Below are positions 9,522 through 17,347 of a DNA stretch of 43,936 bases, piece after piece (within the stretch, counting starts at the first letter, position 1; every line of letters starts with the position of its first letter). A program made the translations under genes and the position numbers. The notes below the pieces were generated by a model that ran no database searches, was not told the origin of the DNA, and saw only the letters and a program-made list of their open reading frames with translations. Source of the DNA: Acidobacteria bacterium RBG_13_68_16 (GTDB taxonomy: Bacteria > Acidobacteriota > Thermoanaerobaculia > Thermoanaerobaculales > Thermoanaerobaculaceae); contig MEKI01000071.1 of NCBI GenBank assembly GCA_001766905.1, forward strand, positions 13,784 to 57,719, in the 5' to 3' direction.

Positions 9522-9745
9522 ATTTTGCGGGGGGTCCGCGTCCGCTCCACCGCCCGCCCGGACGCTCGTGACCCCCCGAACCCCCCACGCTCGGGCGGAG
9601 TGAATCCGCCCTCGCTTCATTTTGCGGGGGGCTCTGTGGCCCCCCACCCTACGCACGGCCGCAGAAGTGCCCCCCGAGCCCCCCAGCTCGCGCGAGGTGA
9701 ACTCGCGCTCGGCTCTCAGTTTTGCGGGGGTCCGCGTCCGTTCCG
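9522..9745. repeat. Degenerate ~100-bp repeats with covarying hairpins
   Basis: The 376-bp gap between the nuclease-family gene and parA holds the parA promoter and a small repeat array. A TTTTGCGGGGG core recurs at about 9523, 9620 and 9721, spaced 97 and 101 bp. Two copies carry a hairpin with the conserved loop GTGAA but different stems: GGGCGGA/TCCGCCC (9593-9611) and GCGCGAG/CTCGCGC (9690-9708), with flanking GCTC and TCG conserved. A second perfect hairpin, GGGGGGC/GCCCCCC, is at 9626-9645. Stem changes that preserve pairing indicate a structured RNA or a REP-like mobile element. Reading frames through it have no family features, so no protein is called. Confidence 0.75.
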
Positions 9746-9825
9746 CTGCGCTTCTGTGGCCGCCCGCCAGGCTGGAGCCAGCGCCGCGCACCGCTCGCAC
9801 TGCTGTGGTTTCGGCCGGACACCGG

Positions 9826-10341
9826 TTACATCTTGTACTTGCCGAGTTGCTCCGGTGTGAGCGACTCGAGCCACTCTCGCAGCCGCGCTTCCTGATCCTC
9901 ACCCTCGCGGAAATCAAGGGCATGCGCCTCGCGGAACACCGATTCGGCGACACGGATCGGGGCGTGACAGCGGAGTGCGAGGGCGATGGCGTCGGAAGGC
10001 CGCGCATCAACCTCGACGAGCCCGCCCTGGGAGCTGCGGAGGAGGACCTTGGCGTGGAAGGTGTTCTCGACCAGGGAGTGCACCACGATCGCTTCGACCT
10101 GGGCGCCGAGCGCTCCGACGACCCCGCGCAGCAGGTCGTGGGTCATCGGGCGTGGCGTTTCGACCCCCTCGAGCTGAAGGGCGATGGCGTTTGCCTCGAA
10201 CACCCCTATCCAGATCGGGAGGAAGAGGTTCTCGTCCGGCTTCTTGAGGATCACGATCGGGGTGTTGGACACGGGATCCAGGATGAGGCCCCTGATCTCG
10301 ACCTCTAGCGGTGCCGTCACGGCGTCGGGGTTTTCGCCCAC
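9826..10341 (-). CDS. Bifunctional nuclease (BFN/DUF151) family protein
   Basis: A 171-aa protein of the BFN/DUF151 family, whose plant members have RNase and DNase activity and whose bacterial members are mostly uncharacterised. The core pattern is clear: IRGLILDPVSNTPIVILK, LPIWIGVFEANAIAL, PRPMTHDLL, then FHAKVLL and VDARPSDAIALALR, the last being the family signature. A charged C-terminal extension of about 40 residues follows. The start is a GTG at 10341. It is supported by TTGACA (10371-10376) and GACATT (10348-10353) at 17-bp spacing, ending 6 nt before it, which implies a leaderless message. An internal GTG at 10320 is the alternative. The promoter overlaps the miaB stop, so the gene can be expressed with or without miaB. 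Confidence 0.88.
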   Translation of the reverse strand: MGENPDAVTAPLEVEIRGLILDPVSNTPIVILKKPDENLFLPIWIGVFEANAIALQLEGVETPRPMTHDLLRGVVGALGAQVEAIVVHSLVENTFHAKVLLRSSQGGLVEVDARPSDAIALALRCHAPIRVAESVFREAHALDFREGEDQEARLREWLESLTPEQLGKYKM

Positions 10342-10347
10342 ACACCC

Positions 10348-10376
10348 AATGTCAGGCAGCTGGAGCGCCCTGTCAA
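10348..10376 (-). promoter_or_regulatory. Promoter of DUF151 gene, overlapping the miaB stop
   Basis: Minus strand: TTGACA (10371-10376), 17-bp spacer, GACATT (10348-10353), then 6 nt to the GTG start. The miaB TGA stop lies inside the -35 hexamer. The -35 is consensus and the -10 is weak. Confidence 0.5.
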
Positions 10377-11722
10377 GCCGCTGGGGTCGGCCAACCGTTT
10401 TTCCGGTCGGCGGCGCGCACGCCGAGGAGCGCGTGTGCCGTTGCTCCCGTCACCACGACGCGTGCGACCTCACCGGCCCTGATCCCGTTCCAAGCTGGAA
10501 AGTTAACGACGCGGTTGTCGGGCCCCCTGCCCTGCCACGACTCGGCGCCGCGCTTGGCCGGGCCATCCACCAGAACCTCGACATCACGGTTGATGAGAGA
10601 TTGATTCAGTTCAAATTGCACCGTTGCCTGTAGCGCGAACAGGCGCTCCAGTCGCCCTCTCGCAACGGTCCTGGGCACGCGACCCGGGTAGCGGGCGGCC
10701 GGCGTTCGTGGGCGCGGCGAGAAGATGAAGCCGTAGAGCTGGCCGAATCGCACCTGCGAGACGACATCGAGCGTGGCCTCGAAGTCCTCCTCCGTCTCCC
10801 CAGGGAACCCGACGATGACGTCGGTGGAGAGGGTCACCTCGGGCATTGCGCCCCTCAGCTTACCTACCAGCTCGACGTAGCCGTCTCGCGTGTAGCCGCG
10901 GTGCATCCGCTTGAGCACTGCATCCGACCCCGACTGGAACGGGACGTGCAGGTAGGTGCCCAGATTCGGGGTCGTCGCGATAGCTTCTATCATATTGTCA
11001 ATAAAGAACTTAGGGTGGGACGTGACGAACTGGATCCGCCACACCCCCGGCACGGCGCCGAGTGTGCCGAGCAGCTCGCCGAAGCCGGCCCCGGTCGCCG
11101 GGCAACGATACGCGTTGATCGTCTGACCCAGAAGTGTGATCTCCTTGGCGCCGGCGGCGACCAGGGCTTCCACCTCACGCGCGATCTCCGCGAGCGACCG
11201 GCTGGCCTCGTGCCCGCGCGTGTACGGCACGATGCAGAAGGTGCAGTGCTGGTTGCAGCCGTGGATCACCGTGACAAACTGACGCGCGCCCCCGCCCCTG
11301 GCGATCAGGTGCGCGTCGTACTCCTGGCTCGGCGAGAAACCGGTCAGGCTCACCTTTTCCCCGGCGGCGACCGCCTCGAGCGCCCTGCCCAACTGGGCGA
11401 CGCGCCCCGGCCCCAGCACGAAATCGAGCACGGCGGTCCGGGCAAGCAGCCCCCTTCCTTCCTGCTCGGCGACGCAGCCGCAAAGGCCGACCACCCGCGG
11501 CCGGCCGAGAGCCTGCTTGACCTGCTTCAACTCGCCGAGCCTGGTGAGCACCTTATGCACCGCCTTTTCCCTCACCGAACACGTGTTCAGCAGGGTAATG
11601 TCGGCGTCCTCCGGCCGGTCGGCGGGCCGCAAACCGTGGGCCTCGAGCACGCCAGCCAAACGCTGGCTGTCCAGCACGTTCATCTGGCAACCCCAGGTCT
11701 CCACGAAGTACGTTCGCAACAT
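10373..11722 (-). CDS. miaB: tRNA-2-methylthio-N6-dimethylallyladenosine synthase
   Basis: Radical SAM methylthiotransferase, 449 aa, which adds the 2-methylthio group to i6A37 in tRNAs reading UNN codons. The N-terminal MTTase domain carries the three auxiliary-cluster cysteines: C12 in ETWGCQMN, C48 in LLNTCSVREKA and C83 in GLCGC. The radical SAM motif CxxxCxxC is GCNQHCTFC (C156, C160, C163), followed by YTRGHEASR. A TRAM domain closes the protein (LINRDVEVLVDGPAKR). The ATG at 11722 is chosen over 11764 because the conserved N-terminus begins there with GGGGAG a few bases upstream. MtaB and RimO are paralogues; the GCQMN opening and IVPYTRG favour MiaB. It lies upstream of the DUF151 gene on the same strand. 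Confidence 0.96.
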   Translation of the reverse strand: MLRTYFVETWGCQMNVLDSQRLAGVLEAHGLRPADRPEDADITLLNTCSVREKAVHKVLTRLGELKQVKQALGRPRVVGLCGCVAEQEGRGLLARTAVLDFVLGPGRVAQLGRALEAVAAGEKVSLTGFSPSQEYDAHLIARGGGARQFVTVIHGCNQHCTFCIVPYTRGHEASRSLAEIAREVEALVAAGAKEITLLGQTINAYRCPATGAGFGELLGTLGAVPGVWRIQFVTSHPKFFIDNMIEAIATTPNLGTYLHVPFQSGSDAVLKRMHRGYTRDGYVELVGKLRGAMPEVTLSTDVIVGFPGETEEDFEATLDVVSQVRFGQLYGFIFSPRPRTPAARYPGRVPRTVARGRLERLFALQATVQFELNQSLINRDVEVLVDGPAKRGAESWQGRGPDNRVVNFPAWNGIRAGEVARVVVTGATAHALLGVRAADRKNGWPTPAA

Positions 11723-11764
11723 CGACTCCCCTGCCCGCCCCGGGTGGCGTCCTCGGGACGTCAC

Positions 11765-11793
11765 GTTCTAACCGGTTTCGTCGTTCGGCGCAA
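11765..11793 (-). promoter_or_regulatory. Putative promoter of miaB
   Basis: Minus strand: TTGCGC (11788-11793), 17-bp spacer, TAGAAC (11765-11770), giving a leader of about 35 nt before the miaB ATG. It overlaps the 3' end region of the upstream gene. Match quality is moderate. Confidence 0.35.
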
Positions 11794-11811
11794 CCCTGCT
11801 CTTCTGCGCGG

Positions 11812-12504
11812 TCACCGAGGCCCGGGCGACACCGGGCTCGGAGCGGTCGGCGTCGTGCGCGGCCGGGCTGGCGCGTGGCTCTCGGGTGAAGCCCCACGAG
11901 GGGCCGCCGCTCCGGGCTCGTCCAGACCGCGGAACCAGCCGGGGAGAGCTCCATTGCGTCTGGCTTCCTCGAGCACCTGTTCAGGCTTGTTGCGCGCCTC
12001 GGCGAGGTCGGCCTGAGCCTTGCGCAGGTTGGCAACGGTCTTGTCCCACGCCGGTTTGACGACACCGTCGCGTTGCGCGGGGTCATCGTGCGCGTAGAAC
12101 TCCCGCTCCAGCCGGTTGGCCTCGCCTTCGAGCCGCTTGATGTCCGCCTCCAGCGCGGCGACACGCGTGACCGCCTCGCGGTACCGTTGTTGCCAGATTG
12201 CCTTTTTCTGGTCCGCGGGTCCCTGACCGACAGGCGCGTACCCGGTGCCCGCGACACCCTTCGCGGTGGTCAGCTCAACACCCTCGGATAGCTGCTTAAG
12301 ATTGTCGTTTGTGATAATCCTGGGCTGACCCTCCGGAAGCTTGAGCTTGATCCGCTTGGCGACGTCCGCAAGCGAACCGGTCGGGGCGGTGACCTCGGAG
12401 CCCGGCCTCGAAAGCAGGATATTTAGTCGCGGCGTGGGTGTCGGGGTCGCCGAAGGAGGCGCAGCGGCCTGGGCAGCCACGAGCACGAGAAGCACTGGGT
12501 TCAT
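11812..12504 (-). CDS. Secreted coiled-coil protein, unknown function
   Basis: A 230-aa protein I do not recognise. It opens with a short, weak signal-type segment (MNPVLLVLVAAQAAA) and a proline/threonine linker. A small domain follows with LADVAKRIKLKLPEG and IITNDNLKQLSEG. Residues about 95-190 are rich in Lys, Glu and Arg with heptad-like leucines (VAALEADIKRLEGEANRLE, LRKAQADLAEARNKPEQVLE), suggesting a coiled coil. The C-terminus is a proline/alanine-rich disordered tail. GGGAGG precedes the ATG at 12504 by 5 nt. It lies between the cupin gene (18 bp upstream) and miaB, and so may be the last cistron of the PTS operon. A periplasmic location is inferred from the signal-like N-terminus only. 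Confidence 0.7.
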   Translation of the reverse strand: MNPVLLVLVAAQAAAPPSATPTPTPRLNILLSRPGSEVTAPTGSLADVAKRIKLKLPEGQPRIITNDNLKQLSEGVELTTAKGVAGTGYAPVGQGPADQKKAIWQQRYREAVTRVAALEADIKRLEGEANRLEREFYAHDDPAQRDGVVKPAWDKTVANLRKAQADLAEARNKPEQVLEEARRNGALPGWFRGLDEPGAAAPRGASPESHAPARPRTTPTAPSPVSPGPR

Positions 12505-12522
12505 CGTTGCCTCCCGGGCACG

Positions 12523-12888
12523 CTATGGGTTGCTCGTCCCGGCGCGCCCGTAGTCATCCTCAAGGCGGACCACGTCGTCGAGCTCAGGCGTGGAAACCTC
12601 GAAGATCCGCACATCGGTCAGTGCGACCAGCCGGTGCAGGAAGCCCGGGCCGATGTGCCTGACATCGCCCGGCCCCAGCACGGCAACATCCAGGTCACGG
12701 CTCCCCGGCCCCCGGCCGAGATGTAGCTCGCACCGCCCGTCCAGCACCCGCATTGTCTCATCCTTCGTCACATGGTACTGCAGCGACAGTGCGTGGCCCG
12801 CGCGCACGGTGAGGATCTTGCCGACGTAGCGTTCGGTCTCCGCGAACACCTCCTCGCCACCCCACGGCTTTTTCACCAAGCGCGTCAT
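12523..12888 (-). CDS. Cupin protein, phosphomannose isomerase type II-like
   Basis: A 121-aa single-domain cupin resembling the C-terminal domain of mannose-6-phosphate isomerase/mannose-1-phosphate guanylyltransferase. It opens with KKPWGGEEVFAETERYVGK, typical of that group. The cupin motif 1 region reads HALSLQYHVTKDETMRVLDG, giving candidate metal ligands H, H and E. Motif 2 contains PGDVRHIGPGFLHRL. It starts inside the end of ptsI (4-bp overlap, ATG over the stop), so it is translated with the PTS genes. Isomerase activity is not proven by the sequence; it may be a regulatory sugar-phosphate binder. The family is fairly certain and the substrate is not. Confidence 0.85.
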   Translation of the reverse strand: MTRLVKKPWGGEEVFAETERYVGKILTVRAGHALSLQYHVTKDETMRVLDGRCELHLGRGPGSRDLDVAVLGPGDVRHIGPGFLHRLVALTDVRIFEVSTPELDDVVRLEDDYGRAGTSNP

Positions 12889-14657
12889 AGCCGGATCCTC
12901 ACCTTGAGGTGGGACAGGAGCCCCGACAGCTGCTCCAGGAGGTATTCCTCCACTGCCTTGGCGCTCGCGAAGGAGAGGGCTTTGTGTGCGATGCGCCGCG
13001 CCTCCCTAAACGTCAGGGCCCGGATCAGGCTCCGAACCACCGGCAGCGCCGGCGGATGCATCGAAAACTCTCTCAGCCCCAGCCCGACCAGGACCGGAAC
13101 CGCAAGAGGGTCTGCGGCCATCTCGCCGCAGAGCGACACCGGGATGCCGAAACGATCCCCGGTGGAGATGACCGTTTCGACCAGCCGCAGCACCGCCGGG
13201 TGGAACGGCCTGAACAGGCTGGACACCTGCTCGTTCCCGCGGTCCACGGCGAGCGTGTACTGCGTGAGATCGTTGGTGCCGAGCGCGAAGAAATCCACCT
13301 CGCGGGCGAGGTGCTCGGCGATCATCGCGGCCGCCGGAACCTCGATCATGGCGCCCACGAGAACCCTGGCAGGGACGGCGTGTCCCTCGCTTCGGAGCTC
13401 TTGGCTGAAGCGCGCCAGCAGGACGCGGACGGTCTTGACCTCCTCCACGTGGCCAATGAGCGGCACCATCACCCTGAGGGTCCCGGGCCCGCGGCCGCCG
13501 GCCCGCAGCAGCGCCCTCAATTGGGTCCGGAAGAAGTCTGGTTTCTGGAGGCAGAGCCGAACGCCTCGCAGCCCCATGACCGGGTTGGCCTCGGGGGCGC
13601 CCAGCACCTCGCGCGCCAGCTTCTTGCCCCCGAGGTCGAATGTGCGGATGGTGACGGGCCCGTCAGGGAACGCCTCGATCAACGCGGCGTAGGCCGCCTC
13701 CTGCTCCTCCTCGTCGGGCAAGGCGGGGCTTGCCTGCAGGAACAGGAACTCGCTCCGGAACAGCCCGATGCCCTCGGCGCCAGCGGCTTTCGCCGCGGCG
13801 ATCTCGTGTACGAGGTCGATGTTGGCGAGCAGCGTGATGGCATGGCCGTCGAGGGTCTTGGCCGGGAGGTGCGCGAGGCCCAGCATCTCCTGCTGGCGGC
13901 GGCGGTGCTCCTCGGCCCGCAGGCTGTACACCTGAATCAGCGCGGGGTCGGGGTCCACCAGAATGTGCCCCTCGAATCCGTCCACGATCAGCAGGCGCGC
14001 CTTCTCAACCGCTGCCACGAGCCCTGCGACGCCCACCACGGCCGGAATCTCGAGCGACTTGGCGATGATCGTGGTGTGCGAGGTGATCCCCCCGCTCTCG
14101 GAGGCGAACGCGCTGACTCCCCGGCTTGCGAGCTGGAGCGCCTGCGAGGGTGGGATGTCGTCGGCGACCAGTATGCCAAGCTCCGTGCTATGGCCGAGGC
14201 CGGGCCCCTTCCTCCCCTGGAGCGAGCGCTGCAGCTGTGCCGCGACGTCGAGCACATCGGTCTGTCGTTCCCGGAGGTAGACGTCCCCGAGCTTCTGGAA
14301 CTGCCCGAGCAACCTGTGCGTGACCTGCTCGAGCGCCCATTCGGCATTCACGGCCTCGGCACGAATCAGCCGCTCGACCTCGTCGAGCAGCGCGGGGTCC
14401 TCGAGCATGAGGCGGTGTGCCTCGAATATCGAGGCGTACTCCGCGCCCACGGTTTTGGCCGCGCCCTTGGCGAGGCCGAAGAGGTGTTTCGCAGCGCGCT
14501 TTGCCGCCGCCCTCAGTCTGGCGACCTCGGCCTCGATCTGTCCGGCCGACAGCGGTACCCGCATGACGGGCAGCGGCCGGTTCTCCACGATCACCGGCTT
14601 CCCGATGGCGATGCCCGGCGAGACGCCGTGACCCACGAGGGTGCGGGGATCGCTCAC
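12885..14657 (-). CDS. ptsI: Phosphoenolpyruvate-protein phosphotransferase (enzyme I)
   Basis: PTS enzyme I, 590 aa, which autophosphorylates from phosphoenolpyruvate and phosphorylates HPr. The N-terminal HPr-binding domain opens with GHGVSPGIAIGKPVIVE. The phosphorylated histidine is H194 in GGITSHTTIIAK. The C-terminal PEP-binding barrel shows ANIDLVHE, GIGLFRSEFLF, MGLRGVRLCL, GTNDLTQYTLAVDR and the catalytic cysteine in PVSLCGEMA. There is no N-terminal GAF domain, so it is EI rather than PtsP (EI-Ntr). It overlaps ptsH upstream by 4 bp (ATGA-type) and the cupin gene downstream, so it is translationally coupled. No EIIB or EIIC gene is in the window, which suggests a regulatory phosphorelay. 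Confidence 0.97.
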   Translation of the reverse strand: MSDPRTLVGHGVSPGIAIGKPVIVENRPLPVMRVPLSAGQIEAEVARLRAAAKRAAKHLFGLAKGAAKTVGAEYASIFEAHRLMLEDPALLDEVERLIRAEAVNAEWALEQVTHRLLGQFQKLGDVYLRERQTDVLDVAAQLQRSLQGRKGPGLGHSTELGILVADDIPPSQALQLASRGVSAFASESGGITSHTTIIAKSLEIPAVVGVAGLVAAVEKARLLIVDGFEGHILVDPDPALIQVYSLRAEEHRRRQQEMLGLAHLPAKTLDGHAITLLANIDLVHEIAAAKAAGAEGIGLFRSEFLFLQASPALPDEEEQEAAYAALIEAFPDGPVTIRTFDLGGKKLAREVLGAPEANPVMGLRGVRLCLQKPDFFRTQLRALLRAGGRGPGTLRVMVPLIGHVEEVKTVRVLLARFSQELRSEGHAVPARVLVGAMIEVPAAAMIAEHLAREVDFFALGTNDLTQYTLAVDRGNEQVSSLFRPFHPAVLRLVETVISTGDRFGIPVSLCGEMAADPLAVPVLVGLGLREFSMHPPALPVVRSLIRALTFREARRIAHKALSFASAKAVEEYLLEQLSGLLSHLKVRIRL

Positions 14658-14923
14658 TCCCCCTCCCCGAAACGGTCCTTGATGAGGGCCTCGATCGCCT
14701 CCAGCGCCACCTGCTCGTCGTCGCCGTTGGCGGTGATGGTCAGCCGTGAGCCCCAGGGGGCGGCCAGCAGGAGGAGGCCGAGGATTGACTTCCCGTTGAC
14801 CTCCTCATCGTTGTGGCTCACCAGCACATGGGAGGAGAAGCGGGAAGTGGTGTGCACGAACTTGGCGGCAGCACGGGCGTGGAGGCCGAGCCTGTTGATG
14901 AGTTCAACCGTGAGCTGAGCCAT
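14654..14923 (-). CDS. ptsH: Phosphocarrier protein HPr
   Basis: An 89-aa HPr that relays phosphate from enzyme I to EIIA proteins. The catalytic histidine is exactly H15 in INRLGLHARAAAKF, and the regulatory serine is exactly S46 in EEVNGKSILGLLLLAA. This Ser can be phosphorylated by the HprK encoded 1.5 kb upstream in the same operon. The ATG at 14923 is chosen because it gives the canonical numbering and length; the frame stays open much further upstream without similarity. It overlaps the end of the EIIA-Man gene by 20 bp and the start of ptsI by 4 bp. Both regulatory residues are intact, so HPr control by HprK is expected. Confidence 0.96.
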   Translation of the reverse strand: MAQLTVELINRLGLHARAAAKFVHTTSRFSSHVLVSHNDEEVNGKSILGLLLLAAPWGSRLTITANGDDEQVALEAIEALIKDRFGEGE

Positions 14924-15353
14924 TGCCCGTCCCACCGCCACCCGGCCGACGCTCGAGGATCTCACTGACCACGTAGATGCTCTTCTGCCCCTTCTCCGCG
15001 ACGATCTTGGCCAGGCGGCGCAGGTCGTGGCCGTCTTGCCGGCGCGCGCTCGCGACCTTGATGAGCATCGGCAGATTGACCCCCGTGACCACCTCAGAGC
15101 GGGCGGGGTCGAGGAACCCGAGAGAGAGGTTGGTGGGGGTTCCGCCGAACATGTCCGTGAGCACGATGACACCGTCCCCGGTGTCCAGCTCCTTGAGCGC
15201 CCTGGCGATCTCCGCCCGCCCGGCCTCGGGGTCGAGGTTCCACTCGAGGGTGATCGCGCGCGACTGCTCGGTGAGGGCCGGCTCAATCGTTCTCGCGGCC
15301 GCCAACAGCTCGGTGGCCAGCCGCCCGTGCGAGATGATCAGTACTCCCACCAT
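14904..15353 (-). CDS. PTS EIIA component, mannose (EIIA-Man) family
   Basis: A 149-aa single-domain EIIA of the mannose/fructose/sorbose class. The phosphorylated histidine is H9 in VLIISHGRLATELL. The second signature is VIVLTDMFGGTPTNLSLGF, then VTGVNLPMLIKV. It accepts phosphate from HPr, but no matching EIIB, IIC or IID gene is near, as in other bacteria where this lone EIIA is thought to be regulatory. The ATG at 15353 is preferred to an upstream frame start at 15389 because the conserved beta strand begins there and a promoter (15361-15389) ends 7 nt before it. It overlaps ptsH by 20 bp. A 180-bp gap separates it from rapZ, so this promoter can start a shorter ptsH-ptsI transcript. Confidence 0.92.
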   Translation of the reverse strand: MVGVLIISHGRLATELLAAARTIEPALTEQSRAITLEWNLDPEAGRAEIARALKELDTGDGVIVLTDMFGGTPTNLSLGFLDPARSEVVTGVNLPMLIKVASARRQDGHDLRRLAKIVAEKGQKSIYVVSEILERRPGGGGTGNGSAHG

Positions 15354-15360
15354 GCGGGGG

Positions 15361-15389
15361 ATTATTCCAGGCGAGGGCTCGAGCCGCAA
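15361..15389 (-). promoter_or_regulatory. Promoter of EIIA-Man-ptsH-ptsI (leaderless)
   Basis: Minus strand: TTGCGG (15384-15389), 17-bp spacer, AATAAT (15361-15366), then 7 nt to the ATG at 15353. No Shine-Dalgarno sequence precedes the start, so a leaderless transcript is expected. The 180-bp gap 15354-15533 otherwise contains nothing recognisable. Confidence 0.55.
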
Positions 15390-15533
15390 GGAGCCCTCCG
15401 CTCACGCGGCCAGCCGGACGCAAAACCGGAGGGTCGTGGGACGAGGGCACGCGGGCGGAGAAGGCCGATAGCCATTGTGCTCGCGCCTTGCGCCCGGGTG
15501 AGAGGTCGGGCGGGCACTCGTTGCACCTGTCCC

Positions 15534-16397
15534 TCAGCCCTCGCGGTCGCGATCGCGGTGGACCAGGGCCACCACCCACCCCTTGCCCGAGAGGTCGCTC
15601 GCCAGCCGGTCGGCAAAGTAGACCGATCGGTGCTTGCCTCCCGTGCAGCCGAACGCGACGACGAGGTAGCTCTTCTGCTCGCGCTTGTACGCCGGCAGCA
15701 GACCCTCGACCAGGTCGCGAATCCTCCTGAACGTCGCCTCCACCTCGGGTTCGCGCTCCAGCCATGCGGTGACCTCGGGGTGGTCTCCCGGCAGCGACCG
15801 CAGCTCCGGAACGAAGTGTGGGTTGGGAAGGAACCGGAGGTCGAAGACCAGATTGGCGTCTGGTGGCAGGCCGTAGCGGAACCCGAAGCTCTCACAGCGC
15901 ACGACCATCGGCAGTGCCAGCTCGGTCGAGCCGAAACGCGCCGCGACCTCGGCTCGCAGCTCGTGTGGAGTCAAACCCGTTGTGTCCAGTTTCTCGTCGG
16001 CCAGTGCCCGCACGGGCTCCAGCTCGCCACGCTCCCGGGTTACGGCCTCGGCCAGCGCCATCTTGCGGTACGGGTGAGGGCGCCTGGTCTCCGAGAAGCG
16101 CCGGACGATCGCCTCCGTCGTGGCCTCCACGAAAACAAGCCGTACCTCCGGGTACTTCACCTTGAGGCGGGACATGAGGTCGGGAAACGCACGCGTGAAC
16201 CCGTGAGTCCGAACATCGACGACGACCACCCACGGCACGCCGGGACCTTGCCAGATGTGGGTGAATAGCGGCTCGATGAGCTCGAGCGGGAGGTTGTCGA
16301 CGCAACGGAAGCCCAGGTCCTCGAAGCAGTGCGTGACGACGCTCTTTCCGGCGCCGGACATGCCGGTCACGACGACCGCTCGCGGCGAGCCTGCCAT
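15534..16397 (-). CDS. rapZ: RNase adapter protein RapZ (P-loop NTPase)
   Basis: RapZ/YvcJ family, 287 aa. In E. coli it binds GlcN6P and directs RNase E to the GlmZ sRNA; Gram-positive homologues are nucleotide-binding proteins of less clear role. Walker A is GMSGAGKS (residues 12-19), followed by RCVDNLPLELIEP. The conserved VVVDVRTHGF, VEATTEAIVRRFSETRRPHP and the C-terminal GCTGGKHRSVYFADRLA are all present. The ATG at 16397 shares one base with the hprK stop (TGATG), so the genes are coupled. The neighbourhood rpoN-hpf-ptsN-hprK-rapZ-EIIA-ptsH matches a known conserved order. The basic C-terminal tail used for RNA binding in enterobacteria is short here (DRDREG), so RNA binding is unproven. 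Confidence 0.95.
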   Translation of the reverse strand: MAGSPRAVVVTGMSGAGKSVVTHCFEDLGFRCVDNLPLELIEPLFTHIWQGPGVPWVVVVDVRTHGFTRAFPDLMSRLKVKYPEVRLVFVEATTEAIVRRFSETRRPHPYRKMALAEAVTRERGELEPVRALADEKLDTTGLTPHELRAEVAARFGSTELALPMVVRCESFGFRYGLPPDANLVFDLRFLPNPHFVPELRSLPGDHPEVTAWLEREPEVEATFRRIRDLVEGLLPAYKREQKSYLVVAFGCTGGKHRSVYFADRLASDLSGKGWVVALVHRDRDREG

Positions 16398-17347
16398 CAG
16401 TGTCCCCCCAGCTTCTGATCGTGCCGCGTCAGGTACTCGGCAGCCGCGTCGGTGACGCCTCGCTGGGAGAGGAGGTACTTGCGCGCCGCGGCCTCGATAA
16501 GCAGGGCGAGGCTCTTCCCCGGTGCCACCGGCACGGTCAGGAGCGGGCGCCGGAGGCCGAGAATTTCGATGCTGCTCTCCGAGAGTCCGAGTCGCTCAAC
16601 CGGCCCGTCCTTCTCCGCCACGAGCTTGACGACCAGGTCGATCGGCTTACTGTCGCGCACGGCGACGACGCCGAAGAGCTGTTCGATCGAGATGAGGCCC
16701 AGCCCACGGACCTCCATGAGCCCTCGGACCTCCTCGGGAGCCTGCCCGACGAGGTCCTCGTTCCGCACGCGGTAGATCTCGACCACGTCGTCGGCGACCA
16801 GGCGGTGACCCCTGTGCACCAGCTCCAGCGCTCCCTCACTCTTGCCGGAGCCCGATTCGCCGAGGATGAGCACACCGATGGCGAAGATGTCCAGGAGGTC
16901 CCCGTGGATGACCTCGTGCGGCGCGAGCAGGAACTCCAGAGTCACGGCCAGGCGCTCGATGACTGTGGAGGTTGTGGTGGACGTGAGTGCGAGCGGAACG
17001 GAGAGTCGGTCGCACGCCGGCGCGAACAGGCCGGCGGTCTGCTCCATCGCCTTGGTGACGACGATGAGGGGCGGCTCGAGCCCCACCAGAGCATTCACGC
17101 GCTCGGTCGCGGTCGCCGGGCTCAGCGTCGTCAGGAACTGCGCCTCCGAGAAACCGATGACCTGCACCCTCCCCGGCTTGACGTACTCGAGGAAACCTGC
17201 CAGGGCGAGGCCGGGTTTCTGCAGCCTTGGGTTGGTGACCTGCCTCGAGAGGCCGGCTTCCCCGGCCACCAGGCGAAAGGCCAGGCTGGCGAGCCGGCTT
17301 TCGTGGAGAAGCCGGTCGGTTGTGACTGTTTCGTGCCTTAGCGTCAT
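16397..17347 (-). CDS. hprK: HPr kinase/phosphorylase
   Basis: Bifunctional HPr(Ser) kinase/phosphorylase, 316 aa, the usual length. It phosphorylates or dephosphorylates HPr Ser46 in response to ATP, phosphate and metabolites. The N-terminal domain includes VQVIGFSEAQFL and LTSTTTSTVI. The C-terminal catalytic domain has Walker A GESGSGKS (163-170), HRLVADDVVEI, and the HprK signature MEVRGLGLISIEQLFG. The ATG at 17347 overlaps the ptsN stop (ATGA) and is preferred to the GTG at 17356. Its target HPr, encoded downstream in the same operon, keeps S46. HprK is classical in Firmicutes but also occurs in some diderm phyla. Confidence 0.96.
   Translation of the reverse strand: MTLRHETVTTDRLLHESRLASLAFRLVAGEAGLSRQVTNPRLQKPGLALAGFLEYVKPGRVQVIGFSEAQFLTTLSPATATERVNALVGLEPPLIVVTKAMEQTAGLFAPACDRLSVPLALTSTTTSTVIERLAVTLEFLLAPHEVIHGDLLDIFAIGVLILGESGSGKSEGALELVHRGHRLVADDVVEIYRVRNEDLVGQAPEEVRGLMEVRGLGLISIEQLFGVVAVRDSKPIDLVVKLVAEKDGPVERLGLSESSIEILGLRRPLLTVPVAPGKSLALLIEAAARKYLLSQRGVTDAAAEYLTRHDQKLGGH

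Noticed and set aside
9474-10308. Open frames through the repeat region beside parA
   Set aside because: They run through the hairpin repeats and the nuclease-family gene antisense, with no motif and highly biased composition.
12909-14918. 669-codon plus-strand frame opposite ptsI
   Set aside because: Antisense of ptsI, rich in Arg/Gln/Glu/Asp/His, with no motif. The minus-strand reading has all enzyme I signatures.
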